Positions 7,850-16,653 of a stretch of 41,476 bases of DNA are shown here, piece after piece (the stretch's first letter is position 1; each line of letters starts with the position of its first letter). The notes under the pieces were generated by a model. It saw only the letters and a program-made list of their open reading frames with translations, was not told the DNA's origin and ran no database searches. The stretch is from NCBI GenBank assembly GCA_027488855.1, contig JAIYAV010000075.1, positions 1 to 41,476 of the forward strand. The letters run 5' to 3'. A program made the position numbers and the translations under genes. The stretch is from Saprospiraceae bacterium. GTDB taxonomy: Bacteria > Bacteroidota > Bacteroidia > Chitinophagales > Saprospiraceae.

Positions 7850-8574
7850 AAAGGAGTTTGGACATAAACAATTGTGTCGAATATACAATGGTGCAGGAAT
7901 CTGAGCCCCACCGCCCCCTAAAGGCAGGGTTGAATGGCTCTGTTTTTTCCCGCAACGGGAGCCCAGCTAGGCGCGCGATATGGGTAGGAAACAATAGCCC
8001 CGAAGCTTCTCCGAGTCCCCTAGGGACGCAATGTGGGTATCTGGAGGGGCATGATACCCACATCACGTCCCTGACGGGACTATGGAAACTCCAAAAATCA
8101 CTGTTTACTACCCTAATCTCGCCCCTAACGGGGCTTCCGCAGGGCCGGGGTTATCAGACCCTTGCAAAACGCTACACCCATAAGTTCCTATTTTTAGTGT
8201 GTTTAACCCTTCTTTTGCCTGCCTGCCTCTCCAAAAAGGAATACAGTGAAGAAGAAATGCAAGCTTTAATGGATGCGGAATTGCAGCGCAAAATTGCAGC
8301 CTATCGCAGCAGCAAAATTACAGCCTGCCAGGAAGAAGCTTTCCGGCAGGCTACCAAAATTGTAGATTCGCTGGTCATCGCTGAAGCGTATTTTGATCGG
8401 GATACCTTTGCCCGTCCGCCCAAGCCCATCAAGCCGAATGAAAAAGCCCCGGAAATCAAAGGGCCAGATACCATTCAGTTGAAGCCTTTGTTTGAGGGCA
8501 AGCGGAAGAAAGTGAAGGTGGATACTTTGCTGAAAAAGACAAAAAAAGATACTACTTCGCGGAAGAAGAATTGA
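7846..8574 (+). CDS. Hypothetical lipoprotein with signal peptide displaced by a repeat cluster
   Basis: The ATG at 7846 overlaps the previous stop (ATGA) and opens a 242-residue frame; the frame can also be read from 7747. The recognisable part begins about 110 residues in: YTHKFLFLVCLTLLLPACLSK is a lipoprotein signal with a lipobox cysteine. A charged domain follows (EEEMQALMDAEL ... RPPKPIKPNE) ending in a Lys-rich tail (KKTKKDTTSRKKN). Between start and signal lies translated palindromic repeat DNA (7904-8150) that is not normal protein. No ATG, GTG or TTG lies between the repeat and the signal. I infer that the original start sat next to the signal and that a repeat insertion kept the frame open but displaced it. 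Export may be abolished. Function unknown. Confidence 0.55.
   Translation: MKRSLDINNCVEYTMVQESEPHRPLKAGLNGSVFSRNGSPARRAIWVGNNSPEASPSPLGTQCGYLEGHDTHITSLTGLWKLQKSLFTTLISPLTGLPQGRGYQTLAKRYTHKFLFLVCLTLLLPACLSKKEYSEEEMQALMDAELQRKIAAYRSSKITACQEEAFRQATKIVDSLVIAEAYFDRDTFARPPKPIKPNEKAPEIKGPDTIQLKPLFEGKRKKVKVDTLLKKTKKDTTSRKKN
7904..8150. repeat. Cluster of short palindromes (CCC-taacg-GGG type) inside a gene
   Basis: Four short self-complementary motifs occur: TCCCGCAACGGGA 7948-7960, GTCCCCTAGGGAC 8015-8027, GTCCCTGACGGGAC 8067-8080 and GCCCCTAACGGGGC 8121-8134. There is also a GTGGGTAT/ATACCCAC pair at 8033-8040 and 8054-8061. This looks like a composite intergenic repeat. The boundaries are estimated. 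Confidence 0.65.
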
Positions 8575-8600
8575 CAAGTGCTGGAACATTATTAAACGAT

Positions 8601-9236
8601 TCAAACCGCTTCCGCTTTAGGAAAAAAATCCTGCCGCTCTGGTTTGGAAATGTTCACTTGAACCCGGCTCCGCTGGTTCGCAATCTTCAGCGTCCGCTTG
8701 AGTTTGTACCACAAAATCTGGGCAACCCCCAACAGGCAATGTCTTCTTGGTCCCGAAAAAACGAAGGTGCGCTTCTGTTTTAGGTAATCGGAGTGGATCA
8801 GATTTGCTTTGGAAGCCGCGCTGTACAAGGCGGCAAGGCGCACCGAATTGGTGCCAAAAAGCAATTGCTGGGTGCCAAAAAAGCGCAGGGCATAAGCCAC
8901 ACAAAACCAGACGAAGAAGTTGAGCAGCGTCTTTTTGCGGGTGCCGGGTTCCATCCAGAAGCAGCACATCTCGGTGTGGGGCACCGTGTCTGTTACTTTT
9001 TGGTACAAGCCACTGCGGTGTTCTTCACCCACAAAAACTTCCAGGGTGCGCAGGGTTTCACCCGTACCGAGCACAAAGCCCGCAATCATCCGTTTTTGCC
9101 AATAGACACCAAAAACCTGGTTGTTTTCGTAATAATCGCGGTTGACATTGAAGCCTGAGCACTGGGTGTAAGTGCTGGCAAATACGTCCAATTCCTGGGC
9201 GTTGTTGATTTTTTTGAATTTTGGAAGCAAGGCCAT
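8601..9236 (-). CDS. Hypothetical protein, possibly GNAT-fold
   Basis: A 211-residue protein I do not recognise. The middle (VFGVYWQKRMIAGFVLGTGE, about 42-61) has the look of a GNAT beta-strand pair, where the protein meets its acyl donor, but no acetyl-CoA loop is obvious. The C-terminal third is basic (YKLKRTLKIANQRSRVQ). There is no signal peptide or strong membrane segment, although LLNFFVWFCVAYALRFF is hydrophobic. It is convergent with the lipoprotein gene ending at 8574 and lies downstream of the kinase operon with a 105-bp gap. Confidence 0.6.
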   Translation of the reverse strand: MALLPKFKKINNAQELDVFASTYTQCSGFNVNRDYYENNQVFGVYWQKRMIAGFVLGTGETLRTLEVFVGEEHRSGLYQKVTDTVPHTEMCCFWMEPGTRKKTLLNFFVWFCVAYALRFFGTQQLLFGTNSVRLAALYSAASKANLIHSDYLKQKRTFVFSGPRRHCLLGVAQILWYKLKRTLKIANQRSRVQVNISKPERQDFFPKAEAV

Positions 9237-9341
9237 AATAGGTGTTTTTTGTAAGGTTGTGTTGATCTGGATTACCTTACAAAGTTGCAGCTATGACGGC
9301 GGGGGCACATCCACATCTTGATGTGGTCAGGATGAGTATTT

Positions 9342-12320
9342 TTAGGAAAAGTGCGGGATTTGAACCCTAATCAAAAAGCCCTGGCTGGTATCCACCTGAA
9401 AAGTGCCACCAATCTGCTCGGCGCGCATACGCATGTTGGACAGACCCGAACCTGTTGTTTTGTAGGCTTTTTGCTGCACCTCGCCATTGTCGTGGATGGA
9501 CATTTCCAGGCCCTTGTTGCCGAATTTGTGCAGTCTCACGCTTACTTTATCGCCCTTGGAGTGTTTGGCGCAATTGGTGATGGCTTCTTTGTAAATCAGG
9601 TACAGTGCCTGTCGAACTTGTGAGGGGATATTTTTATTCAAAGCCAGGTCATCCACCTGGAGGTCGAGCAAGATGTCCCGAGGCGTGAGGGTTTCCTCCG
9701 CGTGTTCGCGCATGCGGTCAATCAGGTTTTCGAGCTTGTCCTTGCGTGCATCGATGGCCCACACGGTATCCCGCATGCGCGACATGGCACTGCGGCTCAA
9801 TTCGCTGATGCGTTGGAGTTTGGGTTTGGTTTTTTCAGGAGCAGTCAACTCCAGGATTTCAGACTGCATGGCCAGACCTGAAAGGATGGTACCCACGTCG
9901 TCGTGCAGATCGCTGGAAATGCGCACCCGGATGCGCTCAATTTTGAGGGCTTGCTGGAGCCGGTAGGTGAAGATGCCGTAGGCAATGGCGGTGATGGTGG
10001 CGATGCAAAGGAGGTAAAACCACCAGGTACGCCACCAGGGGGTGAGGATGTGGATTTTTAGGGTTTTAGGGCTGTTGTTCCAAACCCCATCCGAGTTGGC
10101 GGCTTTGACTTTGAAGGTGTAGTAGCCTGGGGGGAGATTGGCATAACGGGCAAAGCCATTGGTGCCTGCATTTACCCAATCCTGGTCGTAGTTTTCCAGT
10201 TTAAACCTGAAAGTATTTTGAGATGGATCGCTGTATTCCAAAGCTACAAAATCCAGAGAAATGGTATTTTGGCTGTAGCGGAGAACTATCCTCGATAATT
10301 CTTCTACTTGCACGGGTGTTTGGAATGGTTCATCATTGACCAGCAGTCGGGTGAATTGTATGATTGGCTTGTGGGGCACATCTTCCATTTGATCTGGATG
10401 AAAAACATTCAATCCACTATTGCCTCCCATCCAGATTTCCCCTTGGGCACTCAACAGAAAAGCGTTGGTATTGAATTCATTGTCCTGAATCCCATCCATT
10501 AAGGTATACCTGCGATAAAACTTCTTGTCTGGATTGTATTTAATGATTCCTCGGTTGCAACTCAACCAAAGGTTACCCGAAGCGTCGGGTAAAACGCAGT
10601 AATAGTTTTCACTAGGAGCCTGGTGTTTTTTTTCGTTCAACTTCTCATAGCTCAAATTCAGCGTGTTGATTTTGATGATTCCAGTTGTAGTGGCAACCCA
10701 AAGTATGCTGTCCTGTTCATAAAATGATTTTGCATAGCCGATGTTTTCAATACGCAAACGTTCATGGTATCGCCCTTTCCTTTCTTCCAACACAAGCAAG
10801 CGTACAGCGTCCAGGGCGAGATAAACTCGCCTTTCTCGATCTTCATGGAATGCAGTCACTTCCGTGTAATGCTCTAGCCCTTTTATCTTAAAAAAGCTAA
10901 CGCTTCCATTGGCTTCACTAAAAGAATAAACCCCATTGTAGGTGGATGTCCAAACCCTACCAGATGAAAGTTGACGAGTATACAAAACATTAGCAGGCAG
11001 GCTATCGATAAAGTTGAAAGTTTGCGTTTTCTCATGCCATTTAAAAAGGTAATTTAAAGAGACACCCCATAAATCACCTTTTCTGTCTTGAAAAAAATCC
11101 TCCATCTTCTTCGGCTTAAGCCCAGGGTGTACCATTCTAATGGACTGGTAATCGCGCCCATCAGGATCAAACCGGAGCACGGTGTCAGGGCTACCACTAC
11201 ACCATATTTGTTGACTGCTTGATTGAAAAAGTGCCGTTATTTGACTACGAGCAGGTAGGTTTTTTCGTTCAAATTTTTGCTTGCGTAAGTTCGTATAATT
11301 CACTCCTTTACTTTGACTAGAAACCCAAAGATTTTCTTGTTTGTCAATGTAAAGGGCTTCAATGGCCTTGAGCCCGTGCTGCCTTTCTGTTGCATTTGGG
11401 ATTTTTTGAATAAAGGCTTTTTGTCGTTTGCTGAACAGCAGTACGCCGGCATCCGAACTGGACACAATCAATAAACTGTCACGTAGTTTGGTAACATGGG
11501 TAACTGTACCTATGGGCTGATTTTTGTAATCGGAATATATTCTAAACCTTTGTTGAAGTGGATCAAAAGCAATCAAGCCAGTACTTGTCCCAAACCACCA
11601 AAGTTTGCTGTTCTCCTGATAAAAAGACCGAATTACCGCATTTGTCAAAAGAGTGGTTTTTTGCAGCTTTTGCTCCAAATCGATCAATTCCGCCCCCATT
11701 TTTTCTTCATTTTTTTTTGGAAGAAAGTAGGTTGAGACAACTTTGATCACTTGATCTTTTTCATCGAGAATGGGATAATTGCGTTGGCCGTCGATAGCAC
11801 ACAAGATGCTGTCTTGCAATTTTTTAGTATCAAACAAATGCAATTGCCCCACCCCTCCAACTCCAGTTCTCACCCACAACTGTTTGTTTTTGTCCAGGTG
11901 AAAAGCAAAGTAATCCTGGTTGATCTTTTTGCCTTCAGCGTCTTTCAGCACATGATATCGAAACTCATCTTTTTTTCGATCGTAACAATGAATGCCTTGA
12001 TACGTAGTAAACCACAAATTGCTTTGATCATCTTCAAAAAAGTTGCTCGTGACAATGTTGTCGAATAAACCGTTCGTCGGGTTAGCCTTGTAGGTTTTTA
12101 CTTTCTTTCCATCAAATCGGTTTAGTCCGTCAATTGAACTCAGCCAAATAAACCCTTTTGAGTCTTGATGAATAAACACATTGGTTCCTTGAGAAAGGCC
12201 CTCATTAGGCGATAAATGGTGGAAAATAAATTGCAAAGGCTGAGCCTGGCAGACACCATCCAATGCTGCCAGGAGCCCAAACACAATCAAAAATTGTACA
12301 CAACGATTAAAAAGAATCAT
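9342..12320 (-). CDS. Two-component sensor histidine kinase with beta-propeller sensor
   Basis: A 992-residue membrane kinase. I chose the ATG at 12320 because it directly precedes a signal sequence (ILFNRCVQFLIVFGLLAALDG); the longer frame needs a TTG. The periplasmic part carries repeated two-component propeller units (for example GFIWLSSIDGLNRFDG, NLWFTTYQGIHCYD, EIWMGGNSGLNVF). A Y_Y_Y domain follows (NLPPGYYTFKVKAANSDGVW), then one membrane helix at about 760-785. The cytoplasmic kinase is of HisKA_3 type with phospho-acceptor His806 in DLHDDVGTI, N-box around 911-920 (KEAITNCAKH) and G-box GSGLSNMRMR. It probably phosphorylates the LuxR-type regulator encoded at 13148-13786. The ligand is unknown; no polysaccharide gene is nearby. 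Confidence 0.93.
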   Translation of the reverse strand: MILFNRCVQFLIVFGLLAALDGVCQAQPLQFIFHHLSPNEGLSQGTNVFIHQDSKGFIWLSSIDGLNRFDGKKVKTYKANPTNGLFDNIVTSNFFEDDQSNLWFTTYQGIHCYDRKKDEFRYHVLKDAEGKKINQDYFAFHLDKNKQLWVRTGVGGVGQLHLFDTKKLQDSILCAIDGQRNYPILDEKDQVIKVVSTYFLPKKNEEKMGAELIDLEQKLQKTTLLTNAVIRSFYQENSKLWWFGTSTGLIAFDPLQQRFRIYSDYKNQPIGTVTHVTKLRDSLLIVSSSDAGVLLFSKRQKAFIQKIPNATERQHGLKAIEALYIDKQENLWVSSQSKGVNYTNLRKQKFERKNLPARSQITALFQSSSQQIWCSGSPDTVLRFDPDGRDYQSIRMVHPGLKPKKMEDFFQDRKGDLWGVSLNYLFKWHEKTQTFNFIDSLPANVLYTRQLSSGRVWTSTYNGVYSFSEANGSVSFFKIKGLEHYTEVTAFHEDRERRVYLALDAVRLLVLEERKGRYHERLRIENIGYAKSFYEQDSILWVATTTGIIKINTLNLSYEKLNEKKHQAPSENYYCVLPDASGNLWLSCNRGIIKYNPDKKFYRRYTLMDGIQDNEFNTNAFLLSAQGEIWMGGNSGLNVFHPDQMEDVPHKPIIQFTRLLVNDEPFQTPVQVEELSRIVLRYSQNTISLDFVALEYSDPSQNTFRFKLENYDQDWVNAGTNGFARYANLPPGYYTFKVKAANSDGVWNNSPKTLKIHILTPWWRTWWFYLLCIATITAIAYGIFTYRLQQALKIERIRVRISSDLHDDVGTILSGLAMQSEILELTAPEKTKPKLQRISELSRSAMSRMRDTVWAIDARKDKLENLIDRMREHAEETLTPRDILLDLQVDDLALNKNIPSQVRQALYLIYKEAITNCAKHSKGDKVSVRLHKFGNKGLEMSIHDNGEVQQKAYKTTGSGLSNMRMRAEQIGGTFQVDTSQGFLIRVQIPHFS

Positions 12321-12384
12321 GCAAATTGATCGGTTTACCAAACATGATAGAGTCCATTCAAGAAACTAGCTCCCCATTAATACA

Positions 12385-13089
12385 CTAGGCCAGGGGAATA
12401 ACTTTATCTCCAGTATATCCCCCACCACAATTGGGCGGACAAGGCAGTGCACTCAGCAAGCCGCTTGAATTTTCTTCACCAGAGTCATTTACTGCTATAG
12501 CTGTAAGTGTAGTATAATTTCTTTGACGATCGTTGAATCTAATCTTGCTGGTATAAAAACGTACTCCGCTAGCGTCCGTTCCCAGTAATTTAATAATGTC
12601 TGGTTTGCTAAAAAACACTTTGAAGTAATTATTTTCATTGACCGACCTGGGCGCATTTGCCAAGGGGATCAAATTGCGCATATCACTATCAATTTGCTGG
12701 ATATGAGCACTAACCCTATCCACCATTTGAATGCCCTCTGCCTCGGTCAGTTTAGTTACAGGTTTAGAAGCCTCCGCAACAAAGCATTTTGAGGTATCGC
12801 CGCTCACGATGTCAACTCTTTGTGAATTGGTAGCAACGACTAAAGTAGAAAAATTATCATTTGAATCAAATGCTGGATAAAGCCTTAAGCCAGCACTGTC
12901 TTTCTGCTCGAATAGCTCGAAAAGATCTTCTCGGCTGTAAAAGGTATGCAAAAGAGCTTGGCTTTTAATGGCTTCCAATGTGGCATTTTGGATGCCTACA
13001 GTGGGATTGTCCATTCCAATGTCGCGCTTGTTCGCCGTTAATGCCCCTGGAGCAGGTATGTTGTCGGCTGTCAAAATGAAGTCTGGCAT
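12385..13089 (-). CDS. Unknown protein with two copies of a GxRxY domain, between regulator and kinase
   Basis: A 234-residue protein without signal peptide or membrane helix. It contains an internal duplication: residues 46-95 and 155-205 share the pattern F-[YF]-S-[RK]-x-D-[LI]-x3-L ... G-[LV]-R-[LF]-Y followed by a hydrophobic strand (STLVVATN and TTLTAIAVN). The C-terminus has a short CPPNCGGG tail (Cys217, Cys221). Similar single-domain proteins with a G-[IV]-R-[IF]-Y core and a Cys-Pro tail exist as uncharacterised Bacteroidota proteins, to my memory. It lies 58 bp after the response regulator and 64 bp before the kinase on the same strand, so it is likely part of their operon. A role as accessory sensor or output is inference only. 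Confidence 0.7.
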   Translation of the reverse strand: MPDFILTADNIPAPGALTANKRDIGMDNPTVGIQNATLEAIKSQALLHTFYSREDLFELFEQKDSAGLRLYPAFDSNDNFSTLVVATNSQRVDIVSGDTSKCFVAEASKPVTKLTEAEGIQMVDRVSAHIQQIDSDMRNLIPLANAPRSVNENNYFKVFFSKPDIIKLLGTDASGVRFYTSKIRFNDRQRNYTTLTAIAVNDSGEENSSGLLSALPCPPNCGGGYTGDKVIPLA

Positions 13090-13147
13090 TTTAAATTGGT
13101 TTTAGGTGTTTATGGTAGAAAAGTAGTTCTCAATCCTTAGAGCTTGT

Positions 13148-13786
13148 TCAAATCTCCCCCTCTAGCGACTTTCGGATCACCTCCGCTTTGCTGTTCACTT
13201 CCAGCGCCCGGTAAATCCGTTTGATGTGGTCCCGCACGGTATCAATGGAGATGTTGAGCTTATCCGCAATCATTTTGTAACTCAGGCCATCCACGATGCC
13301 CTGTACAATTTCCTTTTGGCGTACCGACAATAGCTCCCCCTCTTTTTGCGCCTTGGGCATAAAATGCTGGGCAATTTTGCGCGCAATGGAGGGCGACATG
13401 TATGAGCCGCCCCTGTGTACCGTAAATACAGCCTCCCGAATCGTAGCCAAAGGTGTTCTTTTGGAAATGTAAGAGCAGGCCCCGGCACAGAGGGAATTAA
13501 AAATCGTTTCCTCCTCTTCAAAGGTGGTCAGCATCACGATGTCGAGCTGCGGGTATTTCTGTTTGATGTGGTAAATGCCCTGGATGCCCGTCATTCCGGG
13601 AAGTTCAATATCCAATAATAACAAGTCGATCACTGGTCGGGAAGCATCTTTGATCGCCTCCAGAAACAGTTCCACACTTTCCGCAACCAAGCTGATGTGC
13701 AGCGAAGGGTGTTCAGTCAGAAAGTTTTCCAGGCTTTCCCGGATCAGGTTGTCGTCTTCGACTATGGCTATATTGATCTTTTCCAT
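13148..13786 (-). CDS. LuxR/NarL-family response regulator
   Basis: A 212-residue regulator from the ATG at 13786; the longer reading from 13825 adds 13 implausible residues. The receiver domain has the acidic pair D11-D12, phospho-acceptor D59 (LLLLDIELPG), conserved Thr (MLTTFEEE) and Lys (YISKRTP). A GerE/LuxR helix-turn-helix occupies about 145-205 (LSVRQKEIVQGIVDGLS, then LNISIDTVRDHIKRIYRAL). It is the first gene of the set with the unknown protein and the propeller kinase, whose HisKA_3 type usually pairs with NarL-type regulators. Targets are unknown. Confidence 0.95.
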   Translation of the reverse strand: MEKINIAIVEDDNLIRESLENFLTEHPSLHISLVAESVELFLEAIKDASRPVIDLLLLDIELPGMTGIQGIYHIKQKYPQLDIVMLTTFEEEETIFNSLCAGACSYISKRTPLATIREAVFTVHRGGSYMSPSIARKIAQHFMPKAQKEGELLSVRQKEIVQGIVDGLSYKMIADKLNISIDTVRDHIKRIYRALEVNSKAEVIRKSLEGEI

Positions 13787-13943
13787 ACCACAAAGTTGGG
13801 GGAAGAATTGAGTGTGAACAACCACATGTTGATGTGGATAAAATTGGGAATGGTCACGTAAATTAACCTTTATTTCTGGTAAGGTGTTTTTTATTTTTTA
13901 TAGCTTAGTTTCATTTCTAAAATAAGTAGAAAACTTTTTTCGT

Positions 13944-13951
13944 TACCTTTG
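13944..13951 (+). promoter_or_regulatory. Candidate -7 element for nadA
   Basis: TACCTTTG exactly fits TAnnTTTG and lies 46 bp before the nadA ATG. No good TTG -33 element is visible at the expected distance, so confidence is limited. Confidence 0.4.
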
Positions 13952-13997
13952 CGTTAGAATAACATCAAAACCATCAAATCCTTTTCAATTTCAGAAC

Positions 13998-15008
13998 ATG
14001 GACGCCATCGCAGTTGCCCAACAAAACCTGACCAAAAAAGGCTACCTCGACTTGGAGGTAGACCCTACCCTTGATCTTTTTGAGGAAATCAACCGCCTCA
14101 AAAAGGAGAAAAATGCCATCATCCTGGCCCACTACTACCAGGAGTCCGACATTCAGGACATCGCCGATTACATTGGCGACAGCCTGGGGCTGTCGCGCGA
14201 GGCGGCCAATACGGATGCGGATATCATTGTATTTGCCGGGGTACACTTTATGGCGGAAACGGCGAAGATGCTTTCACCACATAAAAAGGTGTTGTTGCCC
14301 GACCTCAAGGCGGGTTGCTCTCTGGCCGACTCGGCGCCAGCACCCTTGTTCAAGAAGTTTTTGGAAAAATACCCCGACCACGTGGTAGTGAGTTATGTGA
14401 ATTGCTCGGCAGAACTCAAAACCCTGACCGACATTTGCTGCACCTCCACCAATGCCGTCGACATCATCAATAGCATCCCCCTGGATCAAAAAATCGTTTT
14501 TGCACCCGACAAAAACCTGGGTGCCTACCTGATCAAAAAGACGGGCCGCGATATGGTGCTCTGGGATGGTGCCTGTATGGTGCACGAGATTTTTTCGCAG
14601 GAAAAAATCAATAAACTGATGCGTGAGTACCCCGAAGCGGAGTTCATTGCCCACCCTGAATGTGAAGAACACTTGCTAAAGATGGCGGATTATATTGGCT
14701 CTACTACTGGCTTGTTGAAGTACACCATCAATAGCCCCAGTAAAGTGTTCATCGTAGCCACCGAAGCAGGTATCCTGCACCAAATGCAAAAGTCATCGCC
14801 AGATAAAATCTTCATCCCGGCGCCACCTGAAAACAATTGCGCCTGCAACGAATGCCCACACATGCGCCTCAATACCCTGGAGAAACTCTACCTCTGTATG
14901 AAGCACGAAACGCCAGAAATTCTATTGCCGGATTGGGTGATCGAACAAGGCCGGGTGTGCATCGACCGGATGCTGGATATTTCGCAGCAGGCGGGACATA
15001 TCCATTGA
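13998..15008 (+). CDS. nadA: Quinolinate synthase
   Basis: A 336-residue [4Fe-4S] enzyme that condenses iminoaspartate with dihydroxyacetone phosphate to quinolinate, the precursor of NAD. Visible family features are AIILAHYYQ (39-47), [10 protein letters not shown], cluster ligand Cys107 in [10 protein letters not shown], the [11 protein letters not shown] strand, and a late [19 protein letters not shown] stretch containing further cysteines. The length matches the family. No nadB or nadC is adjacent, so the pathway genes are scattered. The 3' flank is a long inverted repeat shared with convergent rocD. Confidence 0.97.
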   Translation: MDAIAVAQQNLTKKGYLDLEVDPTLDLFEEINRLKKEKNAIILAHYYQESDIQDIADYIGDSLGLSREAANTDADIIVFAGVHFMAETAKMLSPHKKVLLPDLKAGCSLADSAPAPLFKKFLEKYPDHVVVSYVNCSAELKTLTDICCTSTNAVDIINSIPLDQKIVFAPDKNLGAYLIKKTGRDMVLWDGACMVHEIFSQEKINKLMREYPEAEFIAHPECEEHLLKMADYIGSTTGLLKYTINSPSKVFIVATEAGILHQMQKSSPDKIFIPAPPENNCACNECPHMRLNTLEKLYLCMKHETPEILLPDWVIEQGRVCIDRMLDISQQAGHIH

Positions 15009-15030
15009 GTGGAGGTCACAAAGCATACAA

Positions 15031-15197
15031 CCAAAGCGGCATTTTTTAGCACAAAGGACACAAAGGGGGCACAAAGGGCACAAAGGGCACAAAGTTAGAT
15101 GTTGACAGAGTACACTTTTAAAAAATAACCTCGTCAACGTATAACTTTGTGTCCTCTGTGCTGCCTCTGTGTCCTTTGTGCTAATAAGTCGCTTTGG
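15031..15197. repeat. Long inverted repeat built of CACAAAGG units, nadA/rocD convergent gap
   Basis: Arms of roughly 70-80 bases (left from 15031 CCAAAGCGGC, right ending GCTTTGG at 15197) are imperfectly complementary. The left arm holds repeated GGCACAAAG units. It lies between two converging stops (15008 and 15233) and could terminate both transcripts. No coding content is seen. Confidence 0.75.
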
Positions 15198-15232
15198 TGG
15201 TATTTAAAAATTTAGAACGATAAGTCTTAGTG

Positions 15233-16468
15233 TTAAAATGACATCAGCGTTTCCCGGATAATCCCCACACAATCCCACAACTGCTCCTCCGTGATCACCA
15301 ATGGCGGTGCCAAGCGAATTTTATTGCCATGAGTCGGCTTTGCTAGCAAGCCCTTATCCCGAAAACGCAAACAAATCTTCCAGGCCAAATCCGAATCTTC
15401 ATTCGTATTGATCACAATCGCATTCAGCAAACCCTGGCCACGTACCAGGGTGAGCAAATCCGTTTCTTTCCGTAGCTCATTCAGGGCGCCCCGAAACATT
15501 TCCCCCATTTGCTGAGCATTGTCGGCCAGCTTTTCATCCAATACCACTTGTAGTGCCGCGTGGGCAACTGCACAAGCCAGCGGATTGCCGCCGTAAGTGG
15601 AGCCATGCTCGCCTGGGCGGATGCACAACATAACTTCATCATCAGCCAATACCGCCGATACTGGCAATACTCCGCCCGAAAGCGCTTTGCCTAGAATCAG
15701 GATGTCTGGCTTGATGCCATAGTGATCCAGTGCCAGCATTTTCCCGGTGCGTGCGATTCCCGTCTGGATTTCATCACCGATGAACAGCACCTGCTTTTCT
15801 CGGCACATGCGGAATGCCGCCGATAAATAACCTGGTTCCGGCACAACCACCCCAGCTTCCCCCTGAATCGGTTCGATCAACAGTCCTGCCACATCAGGGT
15901 CTTCCAATGCAGCTTCCAAAGCGGCCAGATTATTATACTCCACCATTTCCCAGCCGGGCATGTAAGGGCCAAAACCTCCACGGCTGGAAGGATCTGTCGA
16001 ACCCGAAATCACTGAAAGGGTACGGCCATGGAAGTTGCCAGTAGCGAAGAGGATTTTGGCCCGATTGGCGGGTACCCCTTTTACTTCGTACGCCCATTTG
16101 CGACAGAGTTTGAGTGCGGTTTCCACGGCCTCTACCCCCGTGTTCATGGGCAGGACTTTATCGTAGCCAAACAATTGGGTAATGTATTCTTCGTAAGGCC
16201 CCAATTCCGAATTGTAAAAAGCCCGCGAAATCAAGGTGAGTTTTTGAGCTTGGGTGGTCAATGCCTCAATGATCCGGGGGTGGCAATGGCCCTGGTTGAC
16301 CGCCGAATATGCCGAGAGGAAGTCGTAATACTGCTTGCCTTCAACATCCCACACGTGGACACCCCGCCCCCGTTCGATGACGGCTTCCAGTGGGTGATAA
16401 TTGTGTGCGCCATATTGTTCTTCCTTGGCAATGAGGAACTCACTGTGGGTTGCAGTTAAGGTTGCCAT
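15233..16468 (-). CDS. rocD: Ornithine--oxo-acid aminotransferase
   Basis: A 411-residue PLP-dependent class III aminotransferase that converts ornithine and 2-oxoglutarate to glutamate semialdehyde and glutamate. The PLP lysine is in [17 protein letters not shown] and the cofactor aspartate motif in [14 protein letters not shown]. The substrate-typing segments [16 protein letters not shown] and [17 protein letters not shown] are characteristic of ornithine aminotransferase rather than acetylornithine aminotransferase. Length is normal. No proline or arginine genes are adjacent. The 185-bp upstream gap is AT-rich and shared divergently with nothing, because the next gene (SulP) is also on the minus strand. 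Confidence 0.92.
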   Translation of the reverse strand: MATLTATHSEFLIAKEEQYGAHNYHPLEAVIERGRGVHVWDVEGKQYYDFLSAYSAVNQGHCHPRIIEALTTQAQKLTLISRAFYNSELGPYEEYITQLFGYDKVLPMNTGVEAVETALKLCRKWAYEVKGVPANRAKILFATGNFHGRTLSVISGSTDPSSRGGFGPYMPGWEMVEYNNLAALEAALEDPDVAGLLIEPIQGEAGVVVPEPGYLSAAFRMCREKQVLFIGDEIQTGIARTGKMLALDHYGIKPDILILGKALSGGVLPVSAVLADDEVMLCIRPGEHGSTYGGNPLACAVAHAALQVVLDEKLADNAQQMGEMFRGALNELRKETDLLTLVRGQGLLNAIVINTNEDSDLAWKICLRFRDKGLLAKPTHGNKIRLAPPLVITEEQLWDCVGIIRETLMSF

Positions 16469-16653
16469 AGCTGAATTATTTTGTGGATTAAGAGGATTGT
16501 GTCTGAATTCGTCAATAAAACTAAGGTATTGACTTTTTTTGATTTTAATTTACGTCAAACTGACTGGTATATCCATTTTTTGAGTTAAAAAAACTTTATC
16601 TGCTTTTGCAAAATCTTGTTATTGGATGATTTGACATAAAAATTAATTATTAT

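Noticed and set aside
15031-15197. CACAAAGG repeats suggesting a CRISPR array
   Set aside because: The units are 9 bp without regular spacers, and they form an inverted repeat between converging genes.
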